Assembly: GCF_036924535.1 (NCBI RefSeq)
Contig: NZ_JAZHRT010000001.1
Span: forward strand, 4,216,001-4,280,000
DNA from: Bradyrhizobium sp. AZCC 2262
GTDB taxonomy: Bacteria; Pseudomonadota; Alphaproteobacteria; Rhizobiales; Xanthobacteraceae
Direction of reading: 5' to 3'
DNA length: 64,000 bases
Shown: positions 1 to 7,740 of the stretch, piece after piece
How positions within the stretch are numbered: position 1 is the stretch's first letter
Layout of the letters: each line of letters opens with the position of its first letter
Program-made: the position numbers and the translations under genes
Notes under the pieces: model-generated
Database searches by the model: none
The model's input: only the letters and a program-made list of their open reading frames with translations
What the model was told of the DNA's origin: nothing

Positions 1-1
1 C

Positions 2-238
2 CTGCCCGCTTATCTCGTGATCGTCATCGTCGGCCACATCGTGGTACCGGCCGTGCTGTGGATCGAAACCAATTATTCGCCGGCGGTCTGGCTGCAACTG
101 GCGATCTATCTGCCATTCACCTTCATCGCATCGCTCGCGTTGCTGCAACCGGTGAAAGGCGCCGTGGTCGGCTTCCAATGGGCCCTGCGCATGCATGGCT
201 TTGACGAGAATGCCCCTAGCGACATTCCGCCGGTCTAG
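2..238 (+). CDS. DUF983 family membrane protein (C-terminal part)
   Basis: The reading frame is already open at base 2, so only the last 78 residues are present and the true start lies upstream of the window. Two hydrophobic segments are visible (about residues 1-20 and 29-47 of the fragment), followed by a short acidic tail ending SDIPPV. The pattern, and its place just upstream of a Nudix gene, fits the small DUF983 inner-membrane proteins of alphaproteobacteria. The biochemical role of the family is not known to me. The GTG at 17 is probably an internal Val codon and not the start. Confidence 0.6.
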   Translation: MPAYLVIVIVGHIVVPAVLWIETNYSPAVWLQLAIYLPFTFIASLALLQPVKGAVVGFQWALRMHGFDENAPSDIPPV

Positions 239-276
239 CTAAACCGAAAAGAACAAGAGCATCAAACGGGGATGGA

Positions 277-1014
277 ATGACCGAAGCTGCGACCGCCGTA
301 AAAGAAGAAAAAGAAGCCGATCACCATCCCTATTTCCGGCCCAAGGACGCGGCAACGCTGATCCTGATCGATCGCTCCGGCGACACGCCGAAGGTCCTGG
401 TCGGCAAACGCCACGACAAGGTGGTGTTCATGCCGGGCAAGTATGTCTTTCCCGGCGGCCGCGTCGACAAGTCCGACAACCGCGTTCCCGTCGCTGCCCC
501 GATTTCCGGCGAGCTCGAAGCCAATCTGCTCAAGGGCAGCCCGAAGATCGTACCCTCTCGCGCACGTGCGCTTGCGGTCGCCGCGATCCGCGAGGCCTGC
601 GAGGAAACCGGCCTCTGCCTCGGCCGCAAGGTTGAAAAACCCGTGAAGCTCGAAGGCGCCTGGAAGCCGTTTGCGGAAGCTGGCCTGCTGCCCGATCCAT
701 CCAGCCTGTTCCTGATCGCGCGCGCGATCACCCCGCCCGGCCGCGTCCGCCGGTTCGATACGCGCTTCTTCACCGCGGATGCTTCCAGCATCGCCCATCG
801 CGTCGAAGGCGTGATCCATGCAGATGCCGAACTGGTCGAGCTGGTGTGGGTCGAGATCGGCTCCCAGCCGCTGGCCGACGCGCATGCCATGACCAAGAAC
901 GTGCTTGCCGAACTCGACCGCCGCCTTGCCACCGGTCCGCTGCGCCACGACGCGCCGGTGCCGTTCTTTCATTTCTACGGCGGCAAGATGCAGAAGGACG
1001 TGCTGGGGGCCTGA
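277..1014 (+). CDS. Nudix hydrolase with an insertion inside the Nudix box (NUDT19-like)
   Basis: This 245-residue protein should hydrolyse a nucleoside-diphosphate-linked substrate with a divalent metal. The Nudix box is split: the GG of the loop is at residues 60-61 and the catalytic helix REACEETGL at 105-113, about 30 residues further apart than the standard spacing of G-x5-E-x7-RE. Such an insertion is characteristic of the NUDT19/RP2p group, whose known members cleave coenzyme A and acyl-CoA. CoA as substrate is therefore a reasonable inference, not shown here. The N-terminal 17 residues are charged and look disordered. It starts 38 bp after the DUF983 gene on the same strand, so the two may be cotranscribed. 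Confidence 0.8.
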   Translation: MTEAATAVKEEKEADHHPYFRPKDAATLILIDRSGDTPKVLVGKRHDKVVFMPGKYVFPGGRVDKSDNRVPVAAPISGELEANLLKGSPKIVPSRARALAVAAIREACEETGLCLGRKVEKPVKLEGAWKPFAEAGLLPDPSSLFLIARAITPPGRVRRFDTRFFTADASSIAHRVEGVIHADAELVELVWVEIGSQPLADAHAMTKNVLAELDRRLATGPLRHDAPVPFFHFYGGKMQKDVLGA

Positions 1015-1026
1015 GCCTGCATGACG

Positions 1027-1056
1027 ACCGGAGGCAAGCGTAGCGGCGCCTCCGGT
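1027..1056. terminator. Inverted repeat between convergent genes
   Basis: Nine-base perfect arms (ACCGGAGGC at 1027-1035 and its complement at 1048-1056) with a 12-base loop lie between the ends of the convergent Nudix and SDR genes. There is no T-tract on either side, so it may be a weak bidirectional terminator or just an mRNA 3' stem. Confidence 0.4.
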
Positions 1057-1070
1057 TCATCCGCGCTTGC

Positions 1071-1808
1071 CTAGATCGCCACCGATCCGCCATCGACAAA
1101 CAATTCGATGCCGGCGACATAGCTAGAATCATCGGAGGCGAGGAACAGCGCGGCTTTGGCTATTTCATCTGATGTGCCGATGCGCCCCAGCGGAACCAGC
1201 GATTTCATGTAAGCCCTCACGTCATCGTTGGCGAACACGTCAAATCCGGGCGTCTGGATTGGACCGGGGCTGAGAACATTGACTCGGATATTCCGCGCCT
1301 TCAGATCTGAGGTCCAGCTTCGCGCGAAGGAACGGATTGCAGCTTTGGTGGCGCCATAGACCGTGGCCGCCTCGAACCCCTTCGAACCTGCGACCGATCC
1401 GGTAAGGATGATCGAACCGCCATCGGCCATCAGCGGCACGGCCTGCTGCGCCGTGAACAGCACGCCCTTGACGTTGATATCGAACATCTTGTCGTAAGCG
1501 TCTTCAGTGATCGTTCCGAACGGCGTGAATTCGTAAATTCCGGCATTGGCGAACAGCACGTCGATCCGGCCCTTGGCCGCCTTCACCGTATCGAACAGAT
1601 GCGCGAGATCGGCGATGCTTGACGCATCCGCCCTCACTGCCACGGCCTTTGCACCGATCTCCTTCACAGCGGCGTCCAATTCGGCCTGGCGGCGGCCGGT
1701 GATGAACACGTACGCTCCCTCCTCGGCAAACCGCTTGGCCGCGGCAAGTCCAATGCCCGCGCTACCACCAGTGATAACTGCGACTTTTCCTTCCAGCTTT
1801 TTGGTCAT
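1071..1808 (-). CDS. SDR family NAD(P)-dependent oxidoreductase
   Basis: A classical short-chain dehydrogenase of 245 residues. The Rossmann motif TGGSAGIG is at 13-20, NAG at 88-90, and the catalytic set Ser138, Tyr151 and Lys155 is complete (YGATK). The C-terminal SxYVxGxxLxVDGG block is also present. The substrate cannot be told from sequence. I chose the start at 1808 because GGAGAG lies just ahead of it; an upstream ATG at 1856 would add 16 atypical residues and remove most of the intergenic promoter region. It is transcribed divergently from a LysR regulator, a common sign that the regulator controls it. Confidence 0.85.
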   Translation of the reverse strand: MTKKLEGKVAVITGGSAGIGLAAAKRFAEEGAYVFITGRRQAELDAAVKEIGAKAVAVRADASSIADLAHLFDTVKAAKGRIDVLFANAGIYEFTPFGTITEDAYDKMFDINVKGVLFTAQQAVPLMADGGSIILTGSVAGSKGFEAATVYGATKAAIRSFARSWTSDLKARNIRVNVLSPGPIQTPGFDVFANDDVRAYMKSLVPLGRIGTSDEIAKAALFLASDDSSYVAGIELFVDGGSVAI

Positions 1809-1902
1809 GACACTCTCCGTTGAATGAGCGGCGACGCCGCCTGTCTTGGAGAACATGATCCATTCATCCGTTAGTGGTTATAGGGTTGATCGAATATGAT
1901 TG

Positions 1903-1910
1903 ATACGTAT
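1903..1910. promoter_or_regulatory. AT-rich palindrome in the SDR/LysR divergent promoter
   Basis: The 8-base perfect palindrome ATACGTAT sits in a short A+T-rich patch 9 bp upstream of the LysR start, inside the 111-bp divergent region. It is a candidate LysR-type operator, but a short palindrome like this can occur by chance. Confidence 0.3.
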
Positions 1911-1919
1911 TATGTATGA

Positions 1920-2882
1920 ATGACGGACACGCTCTCCTTGTTTCGCGCTTTCATCCGGGTCGTCGAGGCCGGGTCTTTCACCCGTGTTGCGCACGAGCAG
2001 AACTCGAGCCAACCAACCGTCAGCCGGCAAGTCGCCGCTCTGGAGGATCATCTCGGCACAAGGCTGTTCACCCGCACCACACGGAAATTGACGCTGACCG
2101 ACGATGGCCGTGGCTTCTATGAGCGCGCCAAGGCGGCGATCGAGGCGGTAAGCGAAGCCGAGGACGCGGTAGGGCGACGGCGCTCGCGGCCATCCGGGGC
2201 GTTGCGGCTCGCGGTGCCGGTGGTATTCGGCCGCCTGCGCGTGATTCCGCATCTAAAGGAATTTCTGACGCGCTATCCCGAAATCACCATCGATCTCGTG
2301 ATGAATGACGCCAACGCCGATCTTGTCGAGGAAGGTATCGATCTTGCCATTCGCAGCGGCGAGGTCACCGACAGCGCGCTGATCGCCAGAAAAATCGGCG
2401 TGACCCGACGCGTCGTCGTCGCCTCGCCATCTTACCTGCGCGGCAGGACGCTGCCCAAGCACCCCAGCGATCTCGCCGCCCATGATTGCATCACCTTTAC
2501 CGGGGTCACCGCCGGCGTGCATTGGCGTTTTGAAGGCTCCAGTTCCGACGGCACTGTCAGTGTCGAGGTCAAAGGTCCGGTCCGGACCCGCAATTCAGAG
2601 GGAATACGCGAAGCCGTCCTCTGCGGCCTCGGCATCGGCTATGCGCCGGTCTGGCATTTCACCGATGAAATCGAGGAAGGCCGCCTGGTGGCATTGCTGG
2701 CCGGCTATGAACCAAAGCCGGAGCCTATCCACGCAGTTTATCCCTCGCGTCGATTTGTCCCGCAAAAGACGCGCGCCATGATCGACTTTCTCGAGCAGCG
2801 GTTCGCGATGGATCCCAAGCTCAGCCCCCGTCCCGTTCGGAAGGCAGTCGCCTCCGGCAAGGGTACGCCTCGAAAGAAATGA
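1920..2882 (+). CDS. LysR family transcriptional regulator
   Basis: A 320-residue LysR-type regulator. The N-terminal winged HTH covers about residues 3-60 and includes the typical PTVSRQVAALEDHLGTRLF recognition helix and wing. It is followed by the linker helix and a substrate-binding domain (about 90-300) of the CrgA-like type. The last 20 residues are basic and rich in Pro/Lys. It is divergent from the SDR gene (1071-1808), with 111 bp between them, so it probably controls that gene in response to the SDR substrate. That link is inferred from position only. Confidence 0.88.
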   Translation: MTDTLSLFRAFIRVVEAGSFTRVAHEQNSSQPTVSRQVAALEDHLGTRLFTRTTRKLTLTDDGRGFYERAKAAIEAVSEAEDAVGRRRSRPSGALRLAVPVVFGRLRVIPHLKEFLTRYPEITIDLVMNDANADLVEEGIDLAIRSGEVTDSALIARKIGVTRRVVVASPSYLRGRTLPKHPSDLAAHDCITFTGVTAGVHWRFEGSSSDGTVSVEVKGPVRTRNSEGIREAVLCGLGIGYAPVWHFTDEIEEGRLVALLAGYEPKPEPIHAVYPSRRFVPQKTRAMIDFLEQRFAMDPKLSPRPVRKAVASGKGTPRKK

Positions 2883-2990
2883 CTACACGCGTCGGATAAA
2901 ACACAACAATCTTCTGGCTGGCGCATGATGTCTTTGCCGTGCAGCCTCCCTATCTCCTAACGAACGATAACCGCACACGGAAACGGGGCG

Positions 2991-4316
2991 ATGGCACAAC
3001 GGCAACTCAAGCTCGGCGCGTTCATGCGGCCGGTCTCCATTCACACCGGCGCGTGGCGCTATCCCGGCGCCTGGCCCGATGCCAACTTCAACTTCGCGCG
3101 CATCAAGCAACTGATCCAGAAGCTGGAGGCCGGCAAGTTCGACGCCTTCTTCATGGCCGACCACCTGGCCGTGCTGAACATGCCGGTCAATGCGCTCAAG
3201 CGCAGCCACACCGTGACGTCGTTCGAGCCGTTCACGCTGTTGTCGGCGCTGGCCGGCGCCACCGAACATATCGGCCTGATCGCGACGGGATCGACGACGT
3301 TCGACGAGCCCTATCACGTCGCCCGGCGTTTTGCTTCGCTCGACCACATCTCGGGCGGTCGCGCGGGCTGGAATATCGTCACCACGTCCAATCCGGACGC
3401 CGCGCTTAATTTCGGGCTCGACGACCACATGGAGCACGCGGAGCGCTACAAGCGGGCGCGCGAGTTCTATGACGTGGTCACCGGTCTCTGGGATTCCTTC
3501 GCCGACGACGCCTTCGTGCGCGACGTCGAGGCGGGGCTTTATTTCGATCCCGAAAAAATGCAGGTGCTCAACCACAAGGGAAAATATCTGTCCGTGCGCG
3601 GGCCGCTCAACATCGCCCGCCCCGTCCAGGGCTGGCCCCTGATCGTGCAGGCCGGCGCGTCCGAGGACGGCAGGCAGCTCGCCGCGGAAACGGCGGAAGC
3701 CGTCTTCACCGGCGGCGGCCCTCTCGCCGACGGGCAGAAGCTCTATGCCGACATCAAGGGCCGCATGGAGAAGATCGGCCGCAACCCCGAGCACCTGAAG
3801 ATCCTGCCCGGCGCCTTCGTTGTGGTCGGCGACAGCGTCGAAGACGCCAAGGAGAAACGGGCAAAGCTCGACAGCATGGTGCACTACGACAGCGCCATCG
3901 CATCGCTCTCGGTGCAGCTCGGCACCGACGCCTCCGGCTTCGATCCCGACGGGCAGTTGCCGCCGATCCCCGAAACCAACGCCAGCAAGAGCGGCCGCCA
4001 GCGGCTGGTCGATGTCGCCGCGCGCGACAAGCTCACGGTGCGCCAGCTCGCCCAGCGCGTCGGCGGCTATGGCGGGCTGTCGTTCGTCGGCACGCCAGTC
4101 ACGATTGCCGACCAGATGGAGGAATGGCTGATGAGCCGCGGCAGCGACGGCTTCAACATCATGTTCCCGTTCCTCCCGGCAGGGCTCGACGATTTCGTCG
4201 ACAAGGTAGTGCCGGAACTGCAGAAGCGCGGGATTTTCCGGAAAGAATACGAGGGCAAGACGCTGCGGGAGAATTTGGGACTGCCGAGGCCGAAAAACCG
4301 GTTCTTTGAGGGTTAA
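2991..4316 (+). CDS. NtaA/DmoA-type FMN-dependent monooxygenase (LLM class)
   Basis: A 441-residue bacterial luciferase-like monooxygenase. The N-terminal MAQRQLKLGAF, the FFMADHLAV strand near residue 50, the TEHIGLIATGSTTF stretch near 95, and SGGRAGWNIVT near 120 match the family that includes nitrilotriacetate and dimethylsulfide monooxygenases and the desulfurisation enzyme DszA. Members use FMNH2 from a separate reductase plus O2 to oxidise small organic substrates. No flavin reductase is next to it, so it must borrow one. The ATG at 2991 follows GGGGCG. Substrate unknown. Confidence 0.85.
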   Translation: MAQRQLKLGAFMRPVSIHTGAWRYPGAWPDANFNFARIKQLIQKLEAGKFDAFFMADHLAVLNMPVNALKRSHTVTSFEPFTLLSALAGATEHIGLIATGSTTFDEPYHVARRFASLDHISGGRAGWNIVTTSNPDAALNFGLDDHMEHAERYKRAREFYDVVTGLWDSFADDAFVRDVEAGLYFDPEKMQVLNHKGKYLSVRGPLNIARPVQGWPLIVQAGASEDGRQLAAETAEAVFTGGGPLADGQKLYADIKGRMEKIGRNPEHLKILPGAFVVVGDSVEDAKEKRAKLDSMVHYDSAIASLSVQLGTDASGFDPDGQLPPIPETNASKSGRQRLVDVAARDKLTVRQLAQRVGGYGGLSFVGTPVTIADQMEEWLMSRGSDGFNIMFPFLPAGLDDFVDKVVPELQKRGIFRKEYEGKTLRENLGLPRPKNRFFEG

Positions 4317-4352
4317 TTACCCGGATTCATACCTGTTTTTGCCCCGAAAACC

Positions 4353-4380
4353 TTGACTTTGGGCGATCAGAAGCTAGGTT
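4353..4380 (+). promoter_or_regulatory. rpmG promoter (-35 TTGACT, -10 TAGGTT)
   Basis: TTGACT at 4353-4358 and TAGGTT at 4375-4380 are separated by 16 bp and lie about 60 bp upstream of rpmG. The fit to a housekeeping sigma-70 promoter is good, as expected for a ribosomal protein gene. Confidence 0.5.
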
Positions 4381-4439
4381 GCGCGCAAATGCAGGCCGAT
4401 TTGGCCGGCGCCCGATATCCCCTATTTGAGGTTCTGAAC

Positions 4440-4607
4440 ATGGCCAAAGCGGTCACCATCAAGGTCAAGCTCGTTTCCACGGCGGATACCGGCTTCTATT
4501 ACGTCGCCAAGAAGAACTCGCGCACCATGACCGACAAGCTGGTCAAGAAGAAGTACGACCCGGTCGCGCGCAAGCACGTCGAGTTCAAGGAATCGAAGAT
4601 CAAGTAA
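4440..4607 (+). CDS. rpmG: 50S ribosomal protein L33
   Basis: A 55-residue protein identical in plan to bacterial L33: [19 protein letters not shown] at the start, then the YVAKKNSRT and [19 protein letters not shown] blocks. It belongs to the large ribosomal subunit near the E site. This form lacks the CxxC zinc ribbon found in some other L33 types. The start at 4440 gives the conserved N-terminus and is preceded by GAGG. It is monocistronic: it has its own promoter upstream and a strong terminator 28 bp downstream. Confidence 0.96.
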   Translation: MAKAVTIKVKLVSTADTGFYYVAKKNSRTMTDKLVKKKYDPVARKHVEFKESKIK

Positions 4608-4634
4608 CGTCGCAAGCCATTGCTGACGGATTGA

Positions 4635-4660
4635 ACGGGGCCCTTTCGGGCCCCGTTTTC
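4635..4660 (+). terminator. rho-independent terminator of rpmG
   Basis: Arms ACGGGGCCC and GGGCCCCGT pair perfectly over nine bases around a TTTC loop and are followed by TTT. It is a textbook intrinsic terminator. Confidence 0.85.
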
Positions 4661-4782
4661 ATTTTGCGGCCCGCCACCCGCAAGATGGCACCGGGACCTG
4701 CGCACTGCTACCCTCGCTCGAGTTAAGCGATTCCGCCGCGCCGACTTGTGCCACTCTGGCAAGCCTCGGGCATTGGGTTCAC

Positions 4783-5313
4783 ATGAGCGCAACCCTGGAC
4801 GAGCGAAATGTCGGTGGCTACTCGGTCGCCTATGTGCGCGAAGACATCTACTTTCCCGTCTACATCAGCGCTGCGCTGGCTGCAGCATTCTGCACGGCCG
4901 CCTGGATCACCGGCGCCGTCTATTGGTTGTTAGCTGCCGTGGCAGCGGCCGGCTTCACCTACTACAACATCCCCCTGCTGGAGACCGGGCGGCCGACCAT
5001 CGGCGCCAATCAATATGGCATCTTCATCCAGGCCTTCGGATTGATCCGCTGGCGGGCCATCGAGCGCATCGATGTAGTTCAGATCGCCGAGCGGGCGATG
5101 ACGGTTCATGAGCTGCAGATTGTGCTCAACGCACCGCTCCGCAGCGCTCTCGTCGTCGATTGGCGCAAGCAGCCAATCTATCGCCTGCTAATGCGCCTAC
5201 CGTGGCGCATGGACCACAATGGCGCCGTGCGGATCAGTCTTGAGCCGTTCGATCAGTCGCCCGATCTGATTCACCGAACTTTCCTCAGGATGTGGCGCTT
5301 CTATCGGAGCTAG
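4783..5313 (+). CDS. Hypothetical protein with two membrane segments
   Basis: A 176-residue protein I do not recognise. Residues about 26-47 and 48-66 form two closely spaced hydrophobic segments (a membrane hairpin). The remaining roughly 100 residues are soluble, with alternating beta-like stretches (GANQYGIFIQAFGLIRWRAIERIDVV) that resemble the PH-like domains of bacterial membrane-anchored proteins. The C-terminus is basic (RMWRFYRS). No operon partner is evident: rpmG is terminated upstream and a repeat element follows. The frame has normal codon bias, so it is likely a real gene. Confidence 0.65.
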   Translation: MSATLDERNVGGYSVAYVREDIYFPVYISAALAAAFCTAAWITGAVYWLLAAVAAAGFTYYNIPLLETGRPTIGANQYGIFIQAFGLIRWRAIERIDVVQIAERAMTVHELQIVLNAPLRSALVVDWRKQPIYRLLMRLPWRMDHNGAVRISLEPFDQSPDLIHRTFLRMWRFYRS

Positions 5314-5320
5314 ACCATAG

Positions 5321-5420
5321 CGTTTTCGAGCGAAGTGGATACCGGTTCGCGTAAAGAAAACGCGTCAAAACAAAAGACTAGAGCCCGGTTCTGATTCAAT
5401 CAGGACCGATAAGGCTCTAG
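5321..5420 (+). repeat. Dispersed intergenic repeat, family 1 copy A
   Basis: The element starts with GCGTTTTCGAGCGAAGTGG, continues through AAAACGCGTCAAAACAAA, and ends in a hairpin whose outer arms CTAGAGCC (5378-5385) and GGCTCTAG (5413-5420) enclose CGGTTCTGATT / AATCAGGACCG. Related copies are at about 39331-39410, 53437-53500 and, inverted, 57777-57853. This is a known sort of intergenic repeat in Bradyrhizobium genomes; its role is unclear, and the hairpin could end transcription of the upstream gene. Confidence 0.7.
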
Positions 5421-5512
5421 CCGTCGCGAGGTCTCGGGACAGGTTGGCACGACGAAGAGCGCTCGAGCGTCCGTGGTATCGGCCCGATCCACTTTGTAAC
5501 GCAGACCTTCAT

Positions 5513-5641
5513 TCAGCCGCCGAAGGCCTCATCGCGCAAATGCGCATCCGAGATCTGTGCGTCGGGATTGTGCGTGATGGTCATGAACCAAACGAGGCTG
5601 AAGAACAGCGACCACGCTGTGTTCCAATAGAACCAGTTCAT
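5513..5641 (-). CDS. 42-residue single-pass membrane peptide
   Basis: A short reading frame starting MNWFYWNTAWSLFFSL, preceded by a good GAGGAG Shine-Dalgarno six bases before the ATG at 5641. It has one hydrophobic segment (about residues 4-21) and an acidic tail ending DEAFGG. A longer form starting at 5818 would overlap the amt stop codon and begins with low-complexity residues, so I prefer the short one. It lies downstream of the ammonium transporter on the same strand, 176 bp beyond its stop. Function unknown. Confidence 0.5.
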   Translation of the reverse strand: MNWFYWNTAWSLFFSLVWFMTITHNPDAQISDAHLRDEAFGG

Positions 5642-5762
5642 GTGATCTCCTCGCCGAATGATCGCCGAGAGCAGTAAAGTAATTAGAACTGGCCGGACGC
5701 AACACCCCCATTGAGGTTTGGCCGCCTCGATCGTTTCCAGCCCTGTTCCGGGACAGCTTTTT

Positions 5763-5798
5763 CCCGCAACGGCCGGCGATGAACGCCGGCGCTGCGGG
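5763..5798 (-). terminator. Hairpin at the 3' end of amt
   Basis: CCCGCA (5763-5768) pairs with TGCGGG (5793-5798), and inside these GCCGGCG pairs with CGCCGGC. The long GC-rich stem begins 20 bp beyond the amt stop codon. There is no T-run in the direction of amt transcription, so it may stabilise the mRNA 3' end instead of terminating it. Confidence 0.4.
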
Positions 5799-5817
5799 AC
5801 GCCGCCTTGACTTTGCA

Positions 5818-7209
5818 TTATTGCACGACTTCTCCGTGCAGCGCGAGGTCGAGCCCTTCCCGCTCGATGTCTTGCGTCACGCGGAGACCGACGAAGATCT
5901 TGACCACGAAGAGAATGATCAGGCTGACGACGGCATCATAAACGAAAACGGTGGCGACGCCGATGCACTGGTTGACGAACTGACCAACGTTGCCTTCCAG
6001 AGCGCCCGCCGTTCCGCCGTATTGCTCGACCGCGAACACCCCGGTCAAAAGCGCGCCGACGATGCCGCCGATCGCATGAACGCCGAAGCAATCCAGCGCA
6101 TCGTCATAGCTGAACAAGCGCTTCAAGCCGGTGCATCCCCAGTAGCAGCAGACACCTGCCCCGATTCCGATGGCAAAGGCGCCGACCGGCCCGACGAAAC
6201 CGGAAGCCGGCGTAATAGCCACAAGGCCGGCGACCGCGCCCGAGCAGATGCCGATGACGGTTGGCTTGCCCTTCAGCGCCCACTCCACCAGCATCCAGGT
6301 AAAGGCGGCAACGGCCGTGGCAATCTGGGTCACAAGCATGGCCATGCCGGCCTGCATGCCCGCGGTCACAGCGGAGCCGGCGTTGAATCCGAACCAGCCA
6401 ACCCACAACAGGGAGGCGCCAATGAAAGTAAGCACCATATTGTGCGCCGGTCCGGTCTCGCTACGCTTGCCGAGCATGATCGCGCACATCAGCCCTGCAA
6501 CACCGGCGTTGATATGCACGACAGTGCCGCCGGCGAAATCCAGCACTTTCACCCACGCGGCGTCGTTGCCGGCGGAGAAGATGCCGTCGGGTCCCCAGAC
6601 CCAGTGCGCAATCGGCGCATAGACGAAAATCGCCCACAGGCCGATGAACCAGAGCATGGCCGAGAACTTCATCCGCTCGGCAAACGCGCCGGCAATCAGC
6701 GCTGGCGTAATGATGGCGAACGTCATCTGAAAGCAGATGTACACGCTTTCAGGAATGGTCGCGGCGAGCGGATTGGGATTGCCGATGCCTCCCTTGCCGA
6801 TGTCGCTCAGGATGTCCTTCAGGAACATCCGATCCAGGCCCCCGATAAACGGCGAGCCGGCGCGAAACGCCATGCTGTAGGTGAACAGCGCGAACAGAAT
6901 GGTAACGAGGCAGGTGACGGCAAAGCTGGTCATCACCGTGTCGCCCACGTTCTTCTTGCGCACCATGCCGCCATAGAACAGTCCGAGACCCGGAATGGTC
7001 ATCATCAATACGAGCGCAACCGACGTCAGCATCCATGCGGTATCGCCGGAGTTGGGTGTGCACTTCTCGAGAATCTTGCCACCGCAGGCCGGCGGTCCCG
7101 CGTCTTCCGCGAGCGCGATGTCACCGAACAGCGCGCAGAGAAGCGCGATCCCCAAGAGAGCAACCGCGAAAGGTACGAGTCTTTGGCGCGCATATTTCCA
7201 GAGTCCCAT
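5818..7209 (-). CDS. amtB: Ammonium transporter
   Basis: A 463-residue Amt/MEP/Rh family channel of the inner membrane that conducts ammonium/ammonia. A cleavable signal-like segment (about 11-34) precedes 11 predicted membrane helices. The pore residues are visible: Asp224 in LDFAGGTVVH, and the twin histidines His232 and His378 (CFGVHAIGG). GAFAERMKFSAM around 174-186 is also conserved. GAGGAG lies ahead of the start. In most proteobacteria amtB follows glnK, its PII partner; there is no glnK here on either side, so regulation must come from a PII gene elsewhere. I looked for a -24/-12 sigma-54 promoter upstream and saw no convincing one. Confidence 0.93.
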   Translation of the reverse strand: MGLWKYARQRLVPFAVALLGIALLCALFGDIALAEDAGPPACGGKILEKCTPNSGDTAWMLTSVALVLMMTIPGLGLFYGGMVRKKNVGDTVMTSFAVTCLVTILFALFTYSMAFRAGSPFIGGLDRMFLKDILSDIGKGGIGNPNPLAATIPESVYICFQMTFAIITPALIAGAFAERMKFSAMLWFIGLWAIFVYAPIAHWVWGPDGIFSAGNDAAWVKVLDFAGGTVVHINAGVAGLMCAIMLGKRSETGPAHNMVLTFIGASLLWVGWFGFNAGSAVTAGMQAGMAMLVTQIATAVAAFTWMLVEWALKGKPTVIGICSGAVAGLVAITPASGFVGPVGAFAIGIGAGVCCYWGCTGLKRLFSYDDALDCFGVHAIGGIVGALLTGVFAVEQYGGTAGALEGNVGQFVNQCIGVATVFVYDAVVSLIILFVVKIFVGLRVTQDIEREGLDLALHGEVVQ

Positions 7210-7740
7210 CGTCTTTCTCCTCGTCGCAACAGATGTCGGTGAGGGTTTACCCAGCCACTTTGTCGATCTCTCCCATGCGAATGCGAACGGCGCGCCATCG
7301 GCGCTATACCGAATTTGCTGTGCCCTTTAGTTTGTTTCTCAGAGTGTCTTGAATGTCGGGCATGAACCGTCCGGTGCCTTGAGCGGCGACGGCAGGATCA
7401 ACGCTGATTTTGGGCAAGAGGCTCGCGATACTCGACGTCGCGGCAGCGTCGAGTTGAAATGGCCGGGGATTGGCGGCGGCCAGCCTCATGAACTACCTGC
7501 CTTCCCCTGACGTTCAACCAGGGCGGACGATGTCGATGACGTTTCCCAGAACCGATTCTTAACCTCGATCAGACAAGATTCGTGCCATCGAAGGTCTTCG
7601 GCTAACCTTATGAATCGTCAGCGATTCCGGGCTTCCCGTGCGAAAGCATTCTATTTTTCTGCCGCTTTTAAGGGCGGGAACGCCTAAAATATGGGCACGG
7701 CTCGCCACTGCCTCGTTTTAAGCTACCTCTCGATCGGGCC
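7210..7740. other. Intergenic region upstream of amtB
   Basis: About 530 bp between the amtB start and the MFS stop. It holds one weak small reading frame (7304-7489, listed separately). I see no convincing sigma-54 promoter, riboswitch or repeat in the rest. Confidence 0.5.
7304..7489 (-). CDS. Possible 61-residue protein (doubtful)
   Basis: A reading frame in the amtB leader, starting with ATG at 7489 after a purine-rich AAGGCAGG. The product has no membrane segment or motif I recognise. It lies on the amtB strand, 94 bp upstream of it, so it may be a leader reading frame or simply noise. Nothing else supports it. Confidence 0.25.
   Translation of the reverse strand: MRLAAANPRPFQLDAAATSSIASLLPKISVDPAVAAQGTGRFMPDIQDTLRNKLKGTANSV

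Noticed and set aside
262..972. Long minus-strand frame opposite the Nudix gene
   Set aside because: It is antisense to a gene with clear motifs; long antisense frames are expected in GC-rich DNA and the protein has no plausible pattern.
5779..7242. 487-codon plus-strand frame opposite amtB
   Set aside because: The opposite strand encodes a textbook Amt protein. The plus-strand translation is charged and lacks hydrophobic cores; it is a shadow frame.
7210..7500. Sigma-54 promoter for amtB
   Set aside because: The best candidates (GGGCACAGCAAA, AGGCACCGGAC) lack a matching -12 GC element at the right distance.
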